64,000 bases of DNA from Streptomyces sp. A0958 (GCF_004795035.1 NZ_SSBK01000006.1:186001-250000), one strand, 5' to 3'. Counted from the first letter of the stretch, positions 16,712 through 26,149 are shown. Made by a program: numbers and translations. Notes: generated by a model from the letters alone, not told the origin.

Positions 16712-17950
16712 ATGAGCAGCACGACGACCGCAGTGACGAGGTTGCATCCGCGACCTGGACGGATCGGTGGGGTGCGGCTGCACCAGGTGGTGCTGCTGGA
16801 GGTCGCCGGCGCGCTGATGCTGATCGCGTGGGTGACGAACAGAGTCCTGCTGGTGCCGCTGGGACTGGTCGCGGCGGTACTGGTGCTGATGGCGGTTCTG
16901 CGGTGGCGTGGGCGGCCGGTGCTGGAATGGCTCAAGGCTTACCTGACGCTGCGCGGACGGCTGAGGGCCGCACGACGGCCGTGGTCCACCGAAGGCGTCG
17001 ACCCCGCGCTGGCACCGGTCCTCGAATGCGATGCGGCGCTGCGCACGTACACCTACACCGACCGGCAGCGCGAGCGCGCTGTAGGGATGGTGGGCGACGG
17101 TACGTTCCTGACGGCCCTGCTCCTCGTGCAGCCGCGGGACGAACCGCTGCGCACCGCCCGTGAGACGCGTCCGCTGGAGCTCGGTCTGCTGCACGAGGCC
17201 CTGGACGTGGACGGCATCCGGCTGGAGTCGGTGCAGGTCGTGCAGCACACGCAGCCCGCGCCCGGCCCGCACCTGCCGGAACAGGCCGCCGCGGCACGCT
17301 CGTACGCTGCGCTCCAGGCGCAGGCCGGCACGCCCGCGGTCCGGCTGACGTGGATCGCCCTGAAGCTCGACCCGAAGCTGTGCCCGGAGGCGGTGCAGGC
17401 GCGCGGCGGCGGGCTCGGCGGGGCGCAGCGCGCGCTGTTGCGGGCCGCGGACCAGCTGGCGAGCCGGCTGACGGCGGCCGGGTTCGACGCCTCGATCCTG
17501 ACCGAGGCGCAGCTGACCTCCGCCCTCGCGACGTCCGCCGGGGTGAACTCGCAGGCCAGCGCGCTGGCGGTGCGGTCGGATGTGCCGGTGCGGCGCACCG
17601 CGGAGTCCAGCCGCACCTGGCGCTGCGACGACCGCTGGCACACGACGTACTGGGTCGGCCGCTGGCCGCACCTGGGCGCGGGGGCTGCGGCGTCGGCACA
17701 GGTGGTGGCACTCCTGACGTCGATGCCGGCTCCGGTCAGCACCTTCAGTCTGACGGTGTCGCGCGGGACCGGCGGTACGCCGGCCGTCAGCGGACACGTC
17801 CGCCTCACCGCGCGCGGGGCGGAGGAACTGGTCGCGGTAAGACGGGAGTTGGAGCGCGCCGCGCGTGGAGTGAAGGTCGGCCTGGTACGGCTGGACCGCG
17901 AACAACTGCCCGGTGTGCTCGCCACCCTGCCGCTCGGAGGTACCCGTTGA
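16712..17950 (+). CDS. eccE: EccE, type VII secretion membrane protein
   Basis: A 412-residue protein with two N-terminal membrane helices near residues 28-62 (LLEVAGALMLIAWVTNRVLL and VPLGLVAAVLVLMAVLRW) and a long soluble domain, as in EccE, the peripheral subunit that flanks the ESX core. It is transcribed away from eccB. Its stop overlaps the TTG start of the next gene (TTGA), indicating translational coupling. Confidence 0.88.
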   Translation: MSSTTTAVTRLHPRPGRIGGVRLHQVVLLEVAGALMLIAWVTNRVLLVPLGLVAAVLVLMAVLRWRGRPVLEWLKAYLTLRGRLRAARRPWSTEGVDPALAPVLECDAALRTYTYTDRQRERAVGMVGDGTFLTALLLVQPRDEPLRTARETRPLELGLLHEALDVDGIRLESVQVVQHTQPAPGPHLPEQAAAARSYAALQAQAGTPAVRLTWIALKLDPKLCPEAVQARGGGLGGAQRALLRAADQLASRLTAAGFDASILTEAQLTSALATSAGVNSQASALAVRSDVPVRRTAESSRTWRCDDRWHTTYWVGRWPHLGAGAAASAQVVALLTSMPAPVSTFSLTVSRGTGGTPAVSGHVRLTARGAEELVAVRRELERAARGVKVGLVRLDREQLPGVLATLPLGGTR

Positions 17951-18717
17951 CCGTCCACCGTACGAGCCCGGCCGCCGCCACCGGCCCCGCCGCTTCCGCC
18001 CCGCCGGCGGCCGGGCGGGGCCGGGCCGGGCGCGGGCTGCTCGGCCCGCGCCGCGGCCGGCACGCGCTGCCCGTGGAGCAGTTGGCCGCCCTGCGGCTGC
18101 CGCTCGGGGACGACGGGGTCGTGGCGGGCACCGATGCGAAGGGGCAGCCCGCGGTCCTCGGCCTCTTCCGCCCCGTCCAGCTCGACGTCGTCGTCATCGG
18201 CAGCGTGTGGACGGCGCAGGTGCTGGCGCTGCGTGCGGCCGGCACCGGTGCGCGGGTCGCCGTCGAAACGGCCCGGCCGCAGGCGTGGACGGGGCTCGCG
18301 CAGGCCGCGGGCGGCGGCCAGCAGTGCATGACGGTGCACGACGTGAAGCAGGTGGGGCCGCAGGGCGCGTCGGTCACCAGCCCGGTCCTGGTGGTACGGG
18401 ACTGCGGCATGCGTCCCCCGCGCAGCCGGCTGGCACCCGGCCCCTGGCAGTCCGTGCTGACGCTGCTGCCGTTCCTGGGGCCGGCGGCACCGAAGCTGGT
18501 GGAGCATGCCGGCCTGGTCGGCATCCAGCGGGTCTCCCCGGAGGAGGCGGCGGTCCTCGGCCGGATTCTGCGCCTGCCCCGGGCGAACACGGAGGCGCTG
18601 TCCCAACTCGGCGACGACATGGTCCTGTGGTGCACGCCCCAGCACCGCAAGCTGGTCAAGGTGCAGCCGACCGACGTCGAGGCCGGGCTCCTCGGCGGCC
18701 CCCGCCGCCTGGACTGA
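17947..18717 (+). CDS. EccE-coupled type VII locus protein of unknown function
   Basis: A 256-residue protein starting at TTG 17947 in a 4-base overlap with eccE. The N-terminus is Ala/Pro/Gly-rich and basic (GRGRAGRGLLGPRRGRHALP). The rest is a compact alpha/beta domain (LDVVVIGSVWTAQVLALRAA, then VLVVRDCGMRPP) with no membrane helix and no catalytic motif that I recognise. The coupling to eccE strongly suggests a role in the same apparatus, probably on the cytoplasmic side. Confidence 0.75.
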   Translation: MTVHRTSPAAATGPAASAPPAAGRGRAGRGLLGPRRGRHALPVEQLAALRLPLGDDGVVAGTDAKGQPAVLGLFRPVQLDVVVIGSVWTAQVLALRAAGTGARVAVETARPQAWTGLAQAAGGGQQCMTVHDVKQVGPQGASVTSPVLVVRDCGMRPPRSRLAPGPWQSVLTLLPFLGPAAPKLVEHAGLVGIQRVSPEEAAVLGRILRLPRANTEALSQLGDDMVLWCTPQHRKLVKVQPTDVEAGLLGGPRRLD

Positions 18718-18745
18718 CGGAGTCCCGTACGGCTGTGGGCAGCAC

Positions 18746-18771
18746 GCGCCCGGCACGAAAGCGCCGGGCGC
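18746..18771 (+). terminator. Terminator after the eccE operon
   Basis: A hairpin with 9-bp arms GCGCCCGGC (18746-18754) and GCCGGGCGC (18763-18771) and an 8-nt loop, 29 bp after the last gene of the eccE operon. It lacks a strong T-tract, as is common in actinomycetes. Confidence 0.65.
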
Positions 18772-18908
18772 CTACCCGGCCGGGGGTAGTCCTGCCCCGT
18801 CGCGTGCTGCCCCCTCGGGCCCTCCACAGTGTCCGCTGCGACCTGGTCACCCGTGCCTCCCACCGTGTATCCAGGAACCCCGCACCGCCGCACGTGAAGG
18901 AGCCGGCC

Positions 18909-20306
18909 TTGCCCGATCACAAGAACGTCCGGGAGACCGGCGCCCGGACCACCGCGCGCAGGGCCGTCTCCGTCCCGCCCCCCGCCACCCAGCAGGAGGG
19001 CCTGCTCGGCCTCCAGGCCACCGTCGGCAACGAGGTCGTCGTCCAGATGCTGCGCCGGGCGGCGCAGCTCCGGGAGCAGGAGGAGCACCGCCATGCCCCG
19101 GGGTGCGGCCACGAGGGGACCGGGCGCGAACCCCGTCCGGTGCAGCGGTCCACGGTCCATGACGTACTCCGCCGTCCCGGGCGGCCCATGGACGAGGCGA
19201 CCCGCACCGACATGGAGGCCAGGCTCGGCGCCGACTTCTCCGATGTACGCATCCACAACGACGCCGCCGCGAAGGCCTCAGCGGCCGAAGTCGGCGCCCG
19301 TGCCTACACGTCCGGCAGCCACGTCGTCCTCGGCCGGGGAGGCACGGACAGACACACGCTCGCCCATGAGCTGACCCATGTGATCCAGCAACGACAGGGC
19401 CCCGTCGCCGGCACCGACGACGGCAGTGGGCTGAAGGTCTCCGACCCGTCCGACCGGTTCGAACGGGAAGCCGAAGCCAACGCGAAGCGGGCGATGGGCA
19501 CCGCCCGTACCCCGGTCCAACGGGCCTCCGCCTCCGCCCCGCAGTCCAAGCACTCCGGCACCACCGGCACCACCGGCATGCCCAGCACCACCGGCACCCC
19601 CGGCAAGGAGTCGATCCAGCGGGTCAAGACCTGCCCCTGCACCGACCCGTACTGCAACGCCGGAGAACGATGCTCCCACGCGACGCCCTCCTACATGCTC
19701 GGCCAGCACGGCATCAAGGAGAAGGAGCAGGCGCGCCTGAGTGCGCAGTACAACACCACGGTGAACGGCACGACGCATCAGTCGGAGCATCTGTTCGGAT
19801 ACCGGGTTCTCCAGGGGGACAGCTCTCTGACGCGTGGCAAATCGGATGCGGCGAGGAACCTGGAGAACAACGCCCTCGCCTACCAGGAGCTGCATGGGGC
19901 GCATCGCGCCCACCCGGGGACCGGCACCTCGAAGAAGGTGGGCCCCTCGGGGTTCAACGCGGTGACGTACCGGGACGACACCCACAGCCTGCTTTCGGCA
20001 CATCAGGCCGGTGCGGCCGGTCAGCTGAACACGATCGGGTACGTCCACAACCAGAACGGGCAGTGGCTGGACCTCAACGACCCCAACGTTCAGGCGATGA
20101 ACGACTCGCACCTCCAAATGATCTTCGCGCAGGCGCGGCGGGGCGTCGACATGGCTGCCAGTGCCGGCGGGCAGAACGTGGTCCAGAACATACAGCTCTC
20201 GTGGGAGGAACTGCTGGAACAGCGAACGGCACACCTGATGCGCTCGATGAGCCGGCAGGACGCCGAGAAGCAGGCCAGAACGGAACTCGGTCCCTACTAC
20301 TACTGA
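18909..20306 (+). CDS. DUF4157 (eCIS-core type) putative metalloprotease with unrecognised C-terminal domain
   Basis: A 465-residue protein. The TTG start at 18909 is chosen because GAAGGAG lies 6 nt upstream; a GTG at 18894 is possible. Residues about 80-160 form a DUF4157 domain with RPMDEATRTDMEARLGADF, VRIHNDAAA and the zinc motif HELTH (H153, E154, H157). A Thr/Gly/Ser linker follows. At 242-257 is a cysteine cluster (C242, C244, C249, C255, H257) that could bind a metal. The last 200 residues are a novel domain with spaced conserved-looking histidines (HQSEHLFGY, YQELHGAHRAHPGTGT) that may be enzymatic. DUF4157 is known from effectors loaded on contractile injection systems, yet here it follows type VII genes. 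No immunity gene is evident. Confidence 0.75.
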   Translation: MPDHKNVRETGARTTARRAVSVPPPATQQEGLLGLQATVGNEVVVQMLRRAAQLREQEEHRHAPGCGHEGTGREPRPVQRSTVHDVLRRPGRPMDEATRTDMEARLGADFSDVRIHNDAAAKASAAEVGARAYTSGSHVVLGRGGTDRHTLAHELTHVIQQRQGPVAGTDDGSGLKVSDPSDRFEREAEANAKRAMGTARTPVQRASASAPQSKHSGTTGTTGMPSTTGTPGKESIQRVKTCPCTDPYCNAGERCSHATPSYMLGQHGIKEKEQARLSAQYNTTVNGTTHQSEHLFGYRVLQGDSSLTRGKSDAARNLENNALAYQELHGAHRAHPGTGTSKKVGPSGFNAVTYRDDTHSLLSAHQAGAAGQLNTIGYVHNQNGQWLDLNDPNVQAMNDSHLQMIFAQARRGVDMAASAGGQNVVQNIQLSWEELLEQRTAHLMRSMSRQDAEKQARTELGPYYY

Positions 20307-20416
20307 GCTGATTTCCACCCGTCAACGACGCGTCCGGGCAGCCTCGGCCGCCCTTCCCTCGCCCTCCCCGACCGGCCCGCGCCGCATGAACAGCGGGCGG
20401 GCCGGCCGGACACCCC

Positions 20417-20458
20417 CGGCCGTCAGTCGGGCAGCACCGGCCGTCAGTCGGGCAGCAC
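20417..20458. repeat. Perfect 21-bp tandem duplication over the fbiC stop
   Basis: Two identical 21-bp units occupy 20417-20437 and 20438-20458. The second contains the fbiC stop codon and last codons (VLPD then stop). The first is an extra copy just beyond the stop. Seven codons including the stop are thus duplicated, without effect on the protein. Confidence 0.8.
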
Positions 20459-23026
20459 CGGCAGCAGCTCCGGCAGGTGCCCGTCCGACGCGGCGGCCGC
20501 CGCGACCCGCTCCTCGGGCACCTCCTCGTACAGCGTGGTACGCGGCTTGGCCGGCCGCCCGGCGAGGTCCGCGATGGCGACGAGATCCTGGACCGACCGG
20601 TACGAGCCGTAACCCGACCCGGCCATACGGGAGATGGTCTCCTCCATCAGCGTGCCGCCCAGGTCGTTCGCGCCGGAGCGCAGCATCTCCGCCGCGCCTT
20701 CCGTCCCCAGCTTGACCCAGCTGGTCTGGATGTTGGTGATGTGCGGGTGCAGGAGCAGGCGGGCCATCGCGGTGACGGCCCGGTTGTCGCGGTCGGTGGG
20801 GCCGGGGCGGGCGATACCGGCGAGGTAGACGGGCGCGTTGGTGTGGATGAACGGCAGCGTCACGAACTCCGTGAAGCCGCCGGTCTCCTGCTGGAGCGCG
20901 GCCAGGGTGCGCAGGTGGCCCAGCCAGTGGCGGGGCTGGTCGACATGCCCGTACATCATGGTCGAGGACGAGCGCAGGCCGGTCTCGTGGGCGGTCCTGA
21001 TGACCTCCAGCCAGGTCGCGGTGGGCAGTTTGCCCTTGGTGAGGACCCAGCGGACCTCGTCGTCCAGGATCTCGGCGGCCGTGCCGGGGATCGAGCCGAG
21101 CCCGGCCTCCTTCGCGGCGACGAGCCAGTCCCGGATCGACATGCCGGTGCGGGTGGCCCCGTTGACGACCTCCATCGGTGAGAACGCGTGGACGTGCATG
21201 CCGGGCACGCGCTCCTTCACCGCACGGGCGATGTCGAAGTACGCCGTGCCGGGCAGGTCCGGGTGGATGCCGCCCTGCATGCAGACCTCGACCGCGCCGA
21301 CGTCCCACGCCTGGGCGGCCCGGTCGGCGACCTGGTCCAGGGAGAGGGTGTACGCGTCGGCGTCGGTGCGGCGCTGGGCGAAGGCGCAGAAGCGGCAGCC
21401 GGTGTAGCAGACGTTGGTGAAGTTGATGTTGCGCGTGACGATGTACGTGACGTCGTCCCCGACCACGTCCCGGCGCAGCGTGTCCGCGATCCGGCACAGC
21501 TCGTCCAGGGCCGGGCCGTCCGCGTGGAGCAGGGTGAGCGCCTGGTCGTCGGTGAGCCGCGTCGGATCGTCGGCGGCCTGGCTGAGCGCGGTCTTCACAT
21601 CGCCGTCGATACGCGAGGGCACCATCCCGGGGGCCGCCGCCTCGCGCAGCGCCTCCCAGTCCCCGTACACCACGTCGAAGTCGTCGCGGCGGTCGCCGGT
21701 GCGGCCCTCGGTGTCGATGGTGCGGTGCAGGTCGGTGCGGCCTGAGGCGTTGAAGCCCTCGTCGGGCTCCTGCCAGGGCAGCCCGGCGGGGATCGCGCCC
21801 TCGCGGGCGAGGCCCGTCTCCGGGTCGGCCAGGGCCCGCACGTGCGGGAGCAGCCGGGGGTCGAGCCAGGGCTCGCCGCGCTGGATGAACTCCGGGTAGA
21901 TGGTCAGCCGTTCCCGCAGCGTGAAGCCGGATTCGGCGGTGCGGGCGGCGAGTTCGTCGATGTGCGGCCAGGGGCGCTCGGGGTTGACGTGGTCCGGGGT
22001 GAGGGGCGAGACCCCGCCCCAGTCGTCGATGCCGGCCCCGATGAGCAGGGCGTACTCCGCGTCGACCAGGTTCGGCGGGGCCTGGATGCGGGCGGACGGG
22101 CCGAGGATGTGCCGGGCGACGGCGATGGCGGCGGCCAGCTCCTCCAGCTCCGCGTCCGGCATCCCGCGCATCGCGGTGTCGGGCTTGGCGCGGAAGTTCT
22201 GGACGATGACTTCCTGGATGCCGTGGTAGGCGCGGGCGGTGCGGCGCAGCTCGAACAGCGCGTCGGCCCGCTCCTCGTACGTCTCGCCGATGCCGATGAG
22301 GACGCCGGTGGTGAACGGCACGTTGGACCGGCCGGCGTCTTCGAGTACGCGCAGCCGTACGGCGGGTTCCTTGTCGGGTGAGCCGTGGTGCGGGCCGCCG
22401 GGCTCCGACCACAGCCGGGTCGCCGTCGTCTCCAGCATCATCCCCATGGACGGCGCGACCGGCTTGAGGCGCTGGAGGTCGGTCCAGGTCAGCACCCCGG
22501 GGTTGAGGTGGGGCAGCAGCCCGGTCTCCTCAAGGACCCGGATCGCCATGGCGCGTACGTACGCGAGGGTGTCGTCGTAACCTTCGGCCTCCAGCCACTC
22601 CCGCGCCTCGGGCCAGCGGTCCTCCGGACGGTCCCCGAGCGTGAACAGCGCCTCCTTGCAGCCCATCGCGGCACCTTCACGGGCGATGGCCAGCACCTCG
22701 TCCGGCGACAGGAACATGCCGTGCCCGGCCCGCCGCAGCTTGCCCGGCACGGTGACGAAGGTGCAGTAGTGGCACTTGTCGCGGCAGAGCCGGGTCAGCG
22801 GGATGAAGACCTTGCGGGAGTACGTGATGACGCCCGGCCGCCCCGCCGCATCCAGGCCCGCGTCCCGCACCCGGGCGGCGGACGCGGCGAGATCCGTCAG
22901 ATCGTCGCCGCGCGCCTGGAGCAGGACCGCGGCCTCCGCGCTGTCGAGGGCGACTCCGTCACGCGCACGCTTGAGCGCACGCCTCATCGAATTGGTGGTG
23001 GGGCGTCCGCGCTGAGGATCGGTCAT
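20444..23026 (-). CDS. fbiC: FbiC, bifunctional FO synthase (CofG-CofH fusion)
   Basis: An 860-residue double radical-SAM enzyme that makes FO, the deazaflavin core of F420, from tyrosine and a ribitylaminouracil. The first SAM domain (CofG-like) has the cluster motif CRDKCHYC; the second (CofH-like) has CYTGCRFC. The length equals that of other FbiC proteins. Start [18 protein letters not shown] at 23026; an in-frame ATG four codons upstream is an alternative. Farther upstream the same frame stays open but is antisense to the HAD gene and not coding. F420 would serve some LLM-family oxidoreductases, three of which are in this window. Confidence 0.95.
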   Translation of the reverse strand: MTDPQRGRPTTNSMRRALKRARDGVALDSAEAAVLLQARGDDLTDLAASAARVRDAGLDAAGRPGVITYSRKVFIPLTRLCRDKCHYCTFVTVPGKLRRAGHGMFLSPDEVLAIAREGAAMGCKEALFTLGDRPEDRWPEAREWLEAEGYDDTLAYVRAMAIRVLEETGLLPHLNPGVLTWTDLQRLKPVAPSMGMMLETTATRLWSEPGGPHHGSPDKEPAVRLRVLEDAGRSNVPFTTGVLIGIGETYEERADALFELRRTARAYHGIQEVIVQNFRAKPDTAMRGMPDAELEELAAAIAVARHILGPSARIQAPPNLVDAEYALLIGAGIDDWGGVSPLTPDHVNPERPWPHIDELAARTAESGFTLRERLTIYPEFIQRGEPWLDPRLLPHVRALADPETGLAREGAIPAGLPWQEPDEGFNASGRTDLHRTIDTEGRTGDRRDDFDVVYGDWEALREAAAPGMVPSRIDGDVKTALSQAADDPTRLTDDQALTLLHADGPALDELCRIADTLRRDVVGDDVTYIVTRNINFTNVCYTGCRFCAFAQRRTDADAYTLSLDQVADRAAQAWDVGAVEVCMQGGIHPDLPGTAYFDIARAVKERVPGMHVHAFSPMEVVNGATRTGMSIRDWLVAAKEAGLGSIPGTAAEILDDEVRWVLTKGKLPTATWLEVIRTAHETGLRSSSTMMYGHVDQPRHWLGHLRTLAALQQETGGFTEFVTLPFIHTNAPVYLAGIARPGPTDRDNRAVTAMARLLLHPHITNIQTSWVKLGTEGAAEMLRSGANDLGGTLMEETISRMAGSGYGSYRSVQDLVAIADLAGRPAKPRTTLYEEVPEERVAAAAASDGHLPELLPVLPD

Positions 23027-23143
23027 GCCAACGAGCATACGAGCGAGCGGGTGACCGCCGAATGCGCGGTTCTCCCGCAGGTCACGCACGCCCCTTGTGC
23101 CTCGGCCGTACGCGGGTCCGGGCCCCGTAGGCTCGGCCCGGTG

Positions 23144-23857
23144 ATGGAAACGATCGTCCTCGACATCGGCGAAACACTCATCCGCGACGACCGGTACTGG
23201 GCGTCCTGGGCCGACTGGCTCGGCGTCCCACCGCACACGCTGAGCGCCCTGGTCGGGGCGGCGGTCGCCCAGGGCCGCGACAGTGCCGACGCGCTGACCC
23301 TGCTGCGCCCCGGTATGGACGTCACCGAGGCGGCCCACGCCCGCGCGGCCGCCGGGCGCGGCGAACACCTCGACGAGTCGGACCTCTACCCGGACGTACG
23401 CCCGGCCCTGGCCCGGCTGCGGGAGCTGGGCGTACGGGTGGTGGTCGCGGGCAACGGAACGGCGAAGGCCGGCGAGCTGCTGCGCGCCCTCGACCTCCCG
23501 GCCGACCTGGTGGCCACCTCCGGGGAGTGGGGAGTTGCGCCCCCGGACCCGGAGTTCTTCGCCCGCGTCCTGGATGCCTCCGGCGCGGACCCCCGCGCCA
23601 CGCTCTACGTGGGCGCCCACCCGGCGCGCGGCCTGTTCCCGGCGAAGTCCTCGGGCCTGCGCGCGGCCCACATCCGGCGCGGGGCGGCCGGCTACTGGTG
23701 GGCGGACCACCCGGACGTGGTCGAGACGGCGGACTTCCACGTGTCCGCGCTGACGGAGCTGCCGGGGCTGGTGGAGGGCGCGGGGCCGGCGGAGCCGCCG
23801 GAACCGACGGAGGAGGCGCCGGGACGGACGCGAGTGCGGGCGCTGCGGGCGTTGTAG
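23144..23857 (+). CDS. HAD-family hydrolase
   Basis: A 237-residue phosphatase-like protein. Motif I is VLDIGETLI (nucleophile D, with G-x-T rather than the usual D-x-T, so the general acid is missing or replaced), motif II is VVAGNGTAK, and motif III/IV is [17 protein letters not shown]. It starts at ATG 23144, with a GTG one codon earlier. It is divergent from fbiC with about 117 bp between them. The substrate is unknown. The altered motif I may mean reduced phosphatase activity. Confidence 0.75.
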   Translation: METIVLDIGETLIRDDRYWASWADWLGVPPHTLSALVGAAVAQGRDSADALTLLRPGMDVTEAAHARAAAGRGEHLDESDLYPDVRPALARLRELGVRVVVAGNGTAKAGELLRALDLPADLVATSGEWGVAPPDPEFFARVLDASGADPRATLYVGAHPARGLFPAKSSGLRAAHIRRGAAGYWWADHPDVVETADFHVSALTELPGLVEGAGPAEPPEPTEEAPGRTRVRALRAL

Positions 23858-23914
23858 GGGGCGCTCACCCCTCTCGGGTACGGGACGCGCGACCCACTGA
23901 ACAGAACCGCAACA

Positions 23915-23932
23915 AAGTGTACACTTCATTAC
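23915..23932 (+). promoter_or_regulatory. Operator and promoter of the toxin-antitoxin pair
   Basis: AAGTGTACACTT (23915-23926) is a perfect 12-bp palindrome ending 6 bp before the antitoxin ATG, the usual place for autoregulation by Phd/YefM proteins. TACACT within it could be the -10 element. No ribosome site lies before the ATG, so the message may be leaderless. Confidence 0.65.
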
Positions 23933-24187
23933 ATGAGTGACACATTCCCGATCACCGAGGCCCGCGCCCGCTTCGGTTCGCTTGTCCGTCGTGCTTCGAA
24001 TGCCCGCGAGCGCATCACGATCACCGACCACGGTCAGCCGGCGGCCATACTGATCAACCCTCAGGAGCTCGCCGAGCTGGAAGACGCTCTAGCTCTCGCC
24101 CAGTACCAGGCCCGCCGGTCCTCCGGTGCCGTGGAAACCGTTCCTCACGACGAGGTGCGCGCGCGGCTCGGCCTGGAGCAGGGTTGA
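23933..24187 (+). CDS. Phd/YefM-family antitoxin
   Basis: An 84-residue antitoxin with the family's N-terminal DNA-binding pattern ([19 protein letters not shown], then [21 protein letters not shown]) and a charged C-terminal arm that would wrap the toxin. It overlaps the toxin start by 4 bases (TTGA). It would repress its own promoter through the palindrome at 23915-23926. Confidence 0.9.
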   Translation: MSDTFPITEARARFGSLVRRASNARERITITDHGQPAAILINPQELAELEDALALAQYQARRSSGAVETVPHDEVRARLGLEQG

Positions 24188-24435
24188 CCTACCTGATCAC
24201 CTGGGACGAGCACGCCATCGACCGGGCCGCCCGGTTCCTCAAGGACGACCCGGACGGACTGCGCCTGCTCATGGATGCCGTCGATCTGCTCGCCGAGAAC
24301 CCGCTCCCCGAAGGAGCGGCGCCCTACGGCTCGTCCGCACTGCGCCGCATGCACGTCGGGCGCTACCGAGTGCTGTACGAGATCAAGGACACCCACGTCA
24401 CGATCATCGTCATTCACGTGGGCCGCGTCGGCTGA
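24184..24435 (+). CDS. RelE/ParE-family toxin
   Basis: An 83-residue toxin with the RelE fold signature: TWDEHAIDRAARFL helix and the C-terminal strands LRRMHVGRYRVLYEIKD and VTIIVIHVGRVG. The basic residues R and K in these strands are those used for mRNA cleavage on ribosomes in RelE. The start is TTG at 24184 overlapping the antitoxin stop. Its 3' end overlaps the convergent ATPase gene by 26 bp. Confidence 0.88.
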   Translation: MTYLITWDEHAIDRAARFLKDDPDGLRLLMDAVDLLAENPLPEGAAPYGSSALRRMHVGRYRVLYEIKDTHVTIIVIHVGRVG

Positions 24436-24868
24436 CCGCCGGCCGGCGGTCATCCCCCCGAGCCACCCGCGCCCACACCGTCTTGCCGACCACCCGCTCG
24501 GCCACGCCCCACTCCGCCGCCAGCGCCTCGACCAGGCGGAGCCCGTGCCCGGCCTCCGCACCGGGACCGCCCGCGCACACCTCCGGCCGCCGCTCCCCGC
24601 GCGCGTCCGACACCTCGACGCGGAACCCGTCCGCCACGGGAAGCACGCGCAGCTCGAAGTCCCGCCCCGTCACATGGCCGTGCAGCACCGCGTTGGCGGC
24701 CAGCTCGGCCACCACCACCGCCACGTCGTCGGACAGCTCGCTCCCGTACGGCACGCCCCACGCGTCCAGTTGGTGCACGGCGAGACGGCGGGCGAGCCGG
24801 GCGCCTCGACGGGATGCGCTGAAGCGCTGGACGAATTCGGTACCCACAAGGGTGATTTCGGCGTTCAT
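24410..24868 (-). CDS. HATPase_c (RsbW/AbaA-like) ATP-binding regulator
   Basis: A 152-residue protein of the anti-sigma-factor kinase fold. The N box is VVVAELAANAVLHGH (E and N for Mg-ATP), the G boxes are VSDARGERRP and AGHGLRLVEAL. ATG at 24868 is preferred. Such small ATPases are often encoded beside an XRE regulator and a DUF397 protein in Streptomyces, as here (the regulator is divergent from it). It may phosphorylate or sequester a partner. Confidence 0.85.
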   Translation of the reverse strand: MNAEITLVGTEFVQRFSASRRGARLARRLAVHQLDAWGVPYGSELSDDVAVVVAELAANAVLHGHVTGRDFELRVLPVADGFRVEVSDARGERRPEVCAGGPGAEAGHGLRLVEALAAEWGVAERVVGKTVWARVARGDDRRPAVSRRGPRE

Positions 24869-25001
24869 GTGACTCAGCGTGGCCGTGTGCTCGTACGCTG
24901 ACCAGGAGTGACACCACGACTCCGTAACGCTGTACGGGCCCGCCCGACCGGCTGTACGGGACGTCGGCCGTGACCGGACGGACAGAGGCGGTACGGGGAA
25001 G

Positions 25002-25868
25002 ATGACGAACACGCAACGTGAAGAGCGGCCGGAGCGTCCGGCCGAATCGGACGGGACCGCGCACCTGTTCAGGGCGCTGGGCAGGCAGCTGAAGTTCCTG
25101 CGCGAACGCGCGGGCATGAGCCAGAGGGAACTGGCCACGGCGACCCACTGCGGCGAGGACCTGATCTCCGCGATGGAACGGGGCGTCCGCACCCCGCAGC
25201 CGGAGTTCCTGGTCCTCGCCGACCGCGCCCTGAACACGGGCGGTCTGCTGGAGGCGGCGGCGGACGAGGTACGGGAAGCGTTGGCGCGGTCGCGTACGCG
25301 GCATCCGGGGTGGTTCCGGGACTTCGCCCGGACGGAGGCGGAGGCGGTTGCGTTGCATGAGTACAGCGCGCAGGTGGTGCCTGGCCTGCTTCAGACTGAG
25401 GCGTACGCGCGAGCCACATTCACCCAGCGGCGTCCGCTGCTGAGCGAGGAGACCATCGAGAAGCGAGTCGCCGACCGGCTCGCGCGACAACAGGTCTTCG
25501 AACGCTGGCCTGCGCCAACCTTCAGCTACGTACTGGAGGAAACCGCCCTACGGCGCCCCCTCGGGAGGCGTGATGTGCACGTGGACCAGCTGCGGCAACT
25601 CCTGCGGGTCGGACGCCTGCGTAACGTAGAGATTCAGGTAATGCCTACGGATCGCGATGAACATCCCGCACTCGACGGCACGTTCACTTTGATCACCCCC
25701 AAGGGACGCTCCCAAGTGGCCTACACCGAGCTGTACGGGCATGCACGGCTGATCACCGAGCCAGAAGAGGTGCGCTTCTACAGCGAGCGCTATGGGATTA
25801 TCCGGGCGCAGGCTCTCTCCCCGAGGGAGTCCCTAGCACTGATTGAGAAGATGTTGGGAGAGCGATGA
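25002..25868 (+). CDS. XRE-family regulator with DUF5753 (WhiJ/Scr1-like)
   Basis: A 288-residue DNA-binding protein. A helix-turn-helix occupies about residues 28-75 (LGRQLKFLRERAGMSQRELATAT, ISAMERGVRTPQ), followed by the DUF5753 ligand-binding region (HPGWFRDFARTEAEA, HEYSAQVVPGLLQTEAYA). In Streptomyces these proteins act with DUF397 partners in developmental control, WhiJ being the best-known case. Stop and start overlap with the DUF397 gene (ATGA at 25865-25868). Confidence 0.9.
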   Translation: MTNTQREERPERPAESDGTAHLFRALGRQLKFLRERAGMSQRELATATHCGEDLISAMERGVRTPQPEFLVLADRALNTGGLLEAAADEVREALARSRTRHPGWFRDFARTEAEAVALHEYSAQVVPGLLQTEAYARATFTQRRPLLSEETIEKRVADRLARQQVFERWPAPTFSYVLEETALRRPLGRRDVHVDQLRQLLRVGRLRNVEIQVMPTDRDEHPALDGTFTLITPKGRSQVAYTELYGHARLITEPEEVRFYSERYGIIRAQALSPRESLALIEKMLGER

Positions 25869-26110
25869 ACACCGAGCAACTGCACTGGTTCAAGAGCAGC
25901 TACAGCACGGGTGAGGGCGGCAACTGCATCGAGGTCGCCTACGACTGGCGCAAGTCCAGCTACAGCAGCGGCGAGGGTGGGCAGTGCATCGAGGTCGCCT
26001 CCTGCGCCTCCGCCGTCCACGTCCGCGACTCGAAGAACATCCCGGGTCCCCACTTCGACGTGGCGCCCACGGCCTGGGCCGCGTTCGTCACGTACGCGCG
26101 TCAGGGCTGA
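25865..26110 (+). CDS. DUF397 protein with duplicated N-terminal motif
   Basis: An 81-residue partner of the preceding XRE regulator. The DUF397 core reads RKSSYSSGEGGQCIEVAS then VHVRDSKNIPGPHF and a C-terminal helix (AWAAFVTYARQG). The N-terminal motif occurs twice in tandem (residues about 8-24 and 28-44: FKSSYSTGEGGNCIEVA, RKSSYSSGEGGQCIEVA), which typical DUF397 proteins of about 65 residues do not show. Translational coupling to the regulator suggests a stoichiometric complex. Confidence 0.88.
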   Translation: MNTEQLHWFKSSYSTGEGGNCIEVAYDWRKSSYSSGEGGQCIEVASCASAVHVRDSKNIPGPHFDVAPTAWAAFVTYARQG

Positions 26111-26116
26111 CCAGCC

Positions 26117-26149
26117 GGACGGCGAGCACGGGCCCGACGCTCGCCGTCC
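26117..26149. terminator. Bidirectional terminator
   Basis: GGACGGCGAGC (26117-26127) pairs perfectly with GCTCGCCGTCC (26139-26149) around an 11-nt loop, between the convergent DUF397 gene and the lipoprotein gene. Confidence 0.75.

Noticed and set aside
20322..22412. Minus-strand frame of 696 codons in another register of fbiC
   Set aside because: Arg/Pro-rich shadow of fbiC, which carries both iron-sulfur cluster motifs in its own frame.
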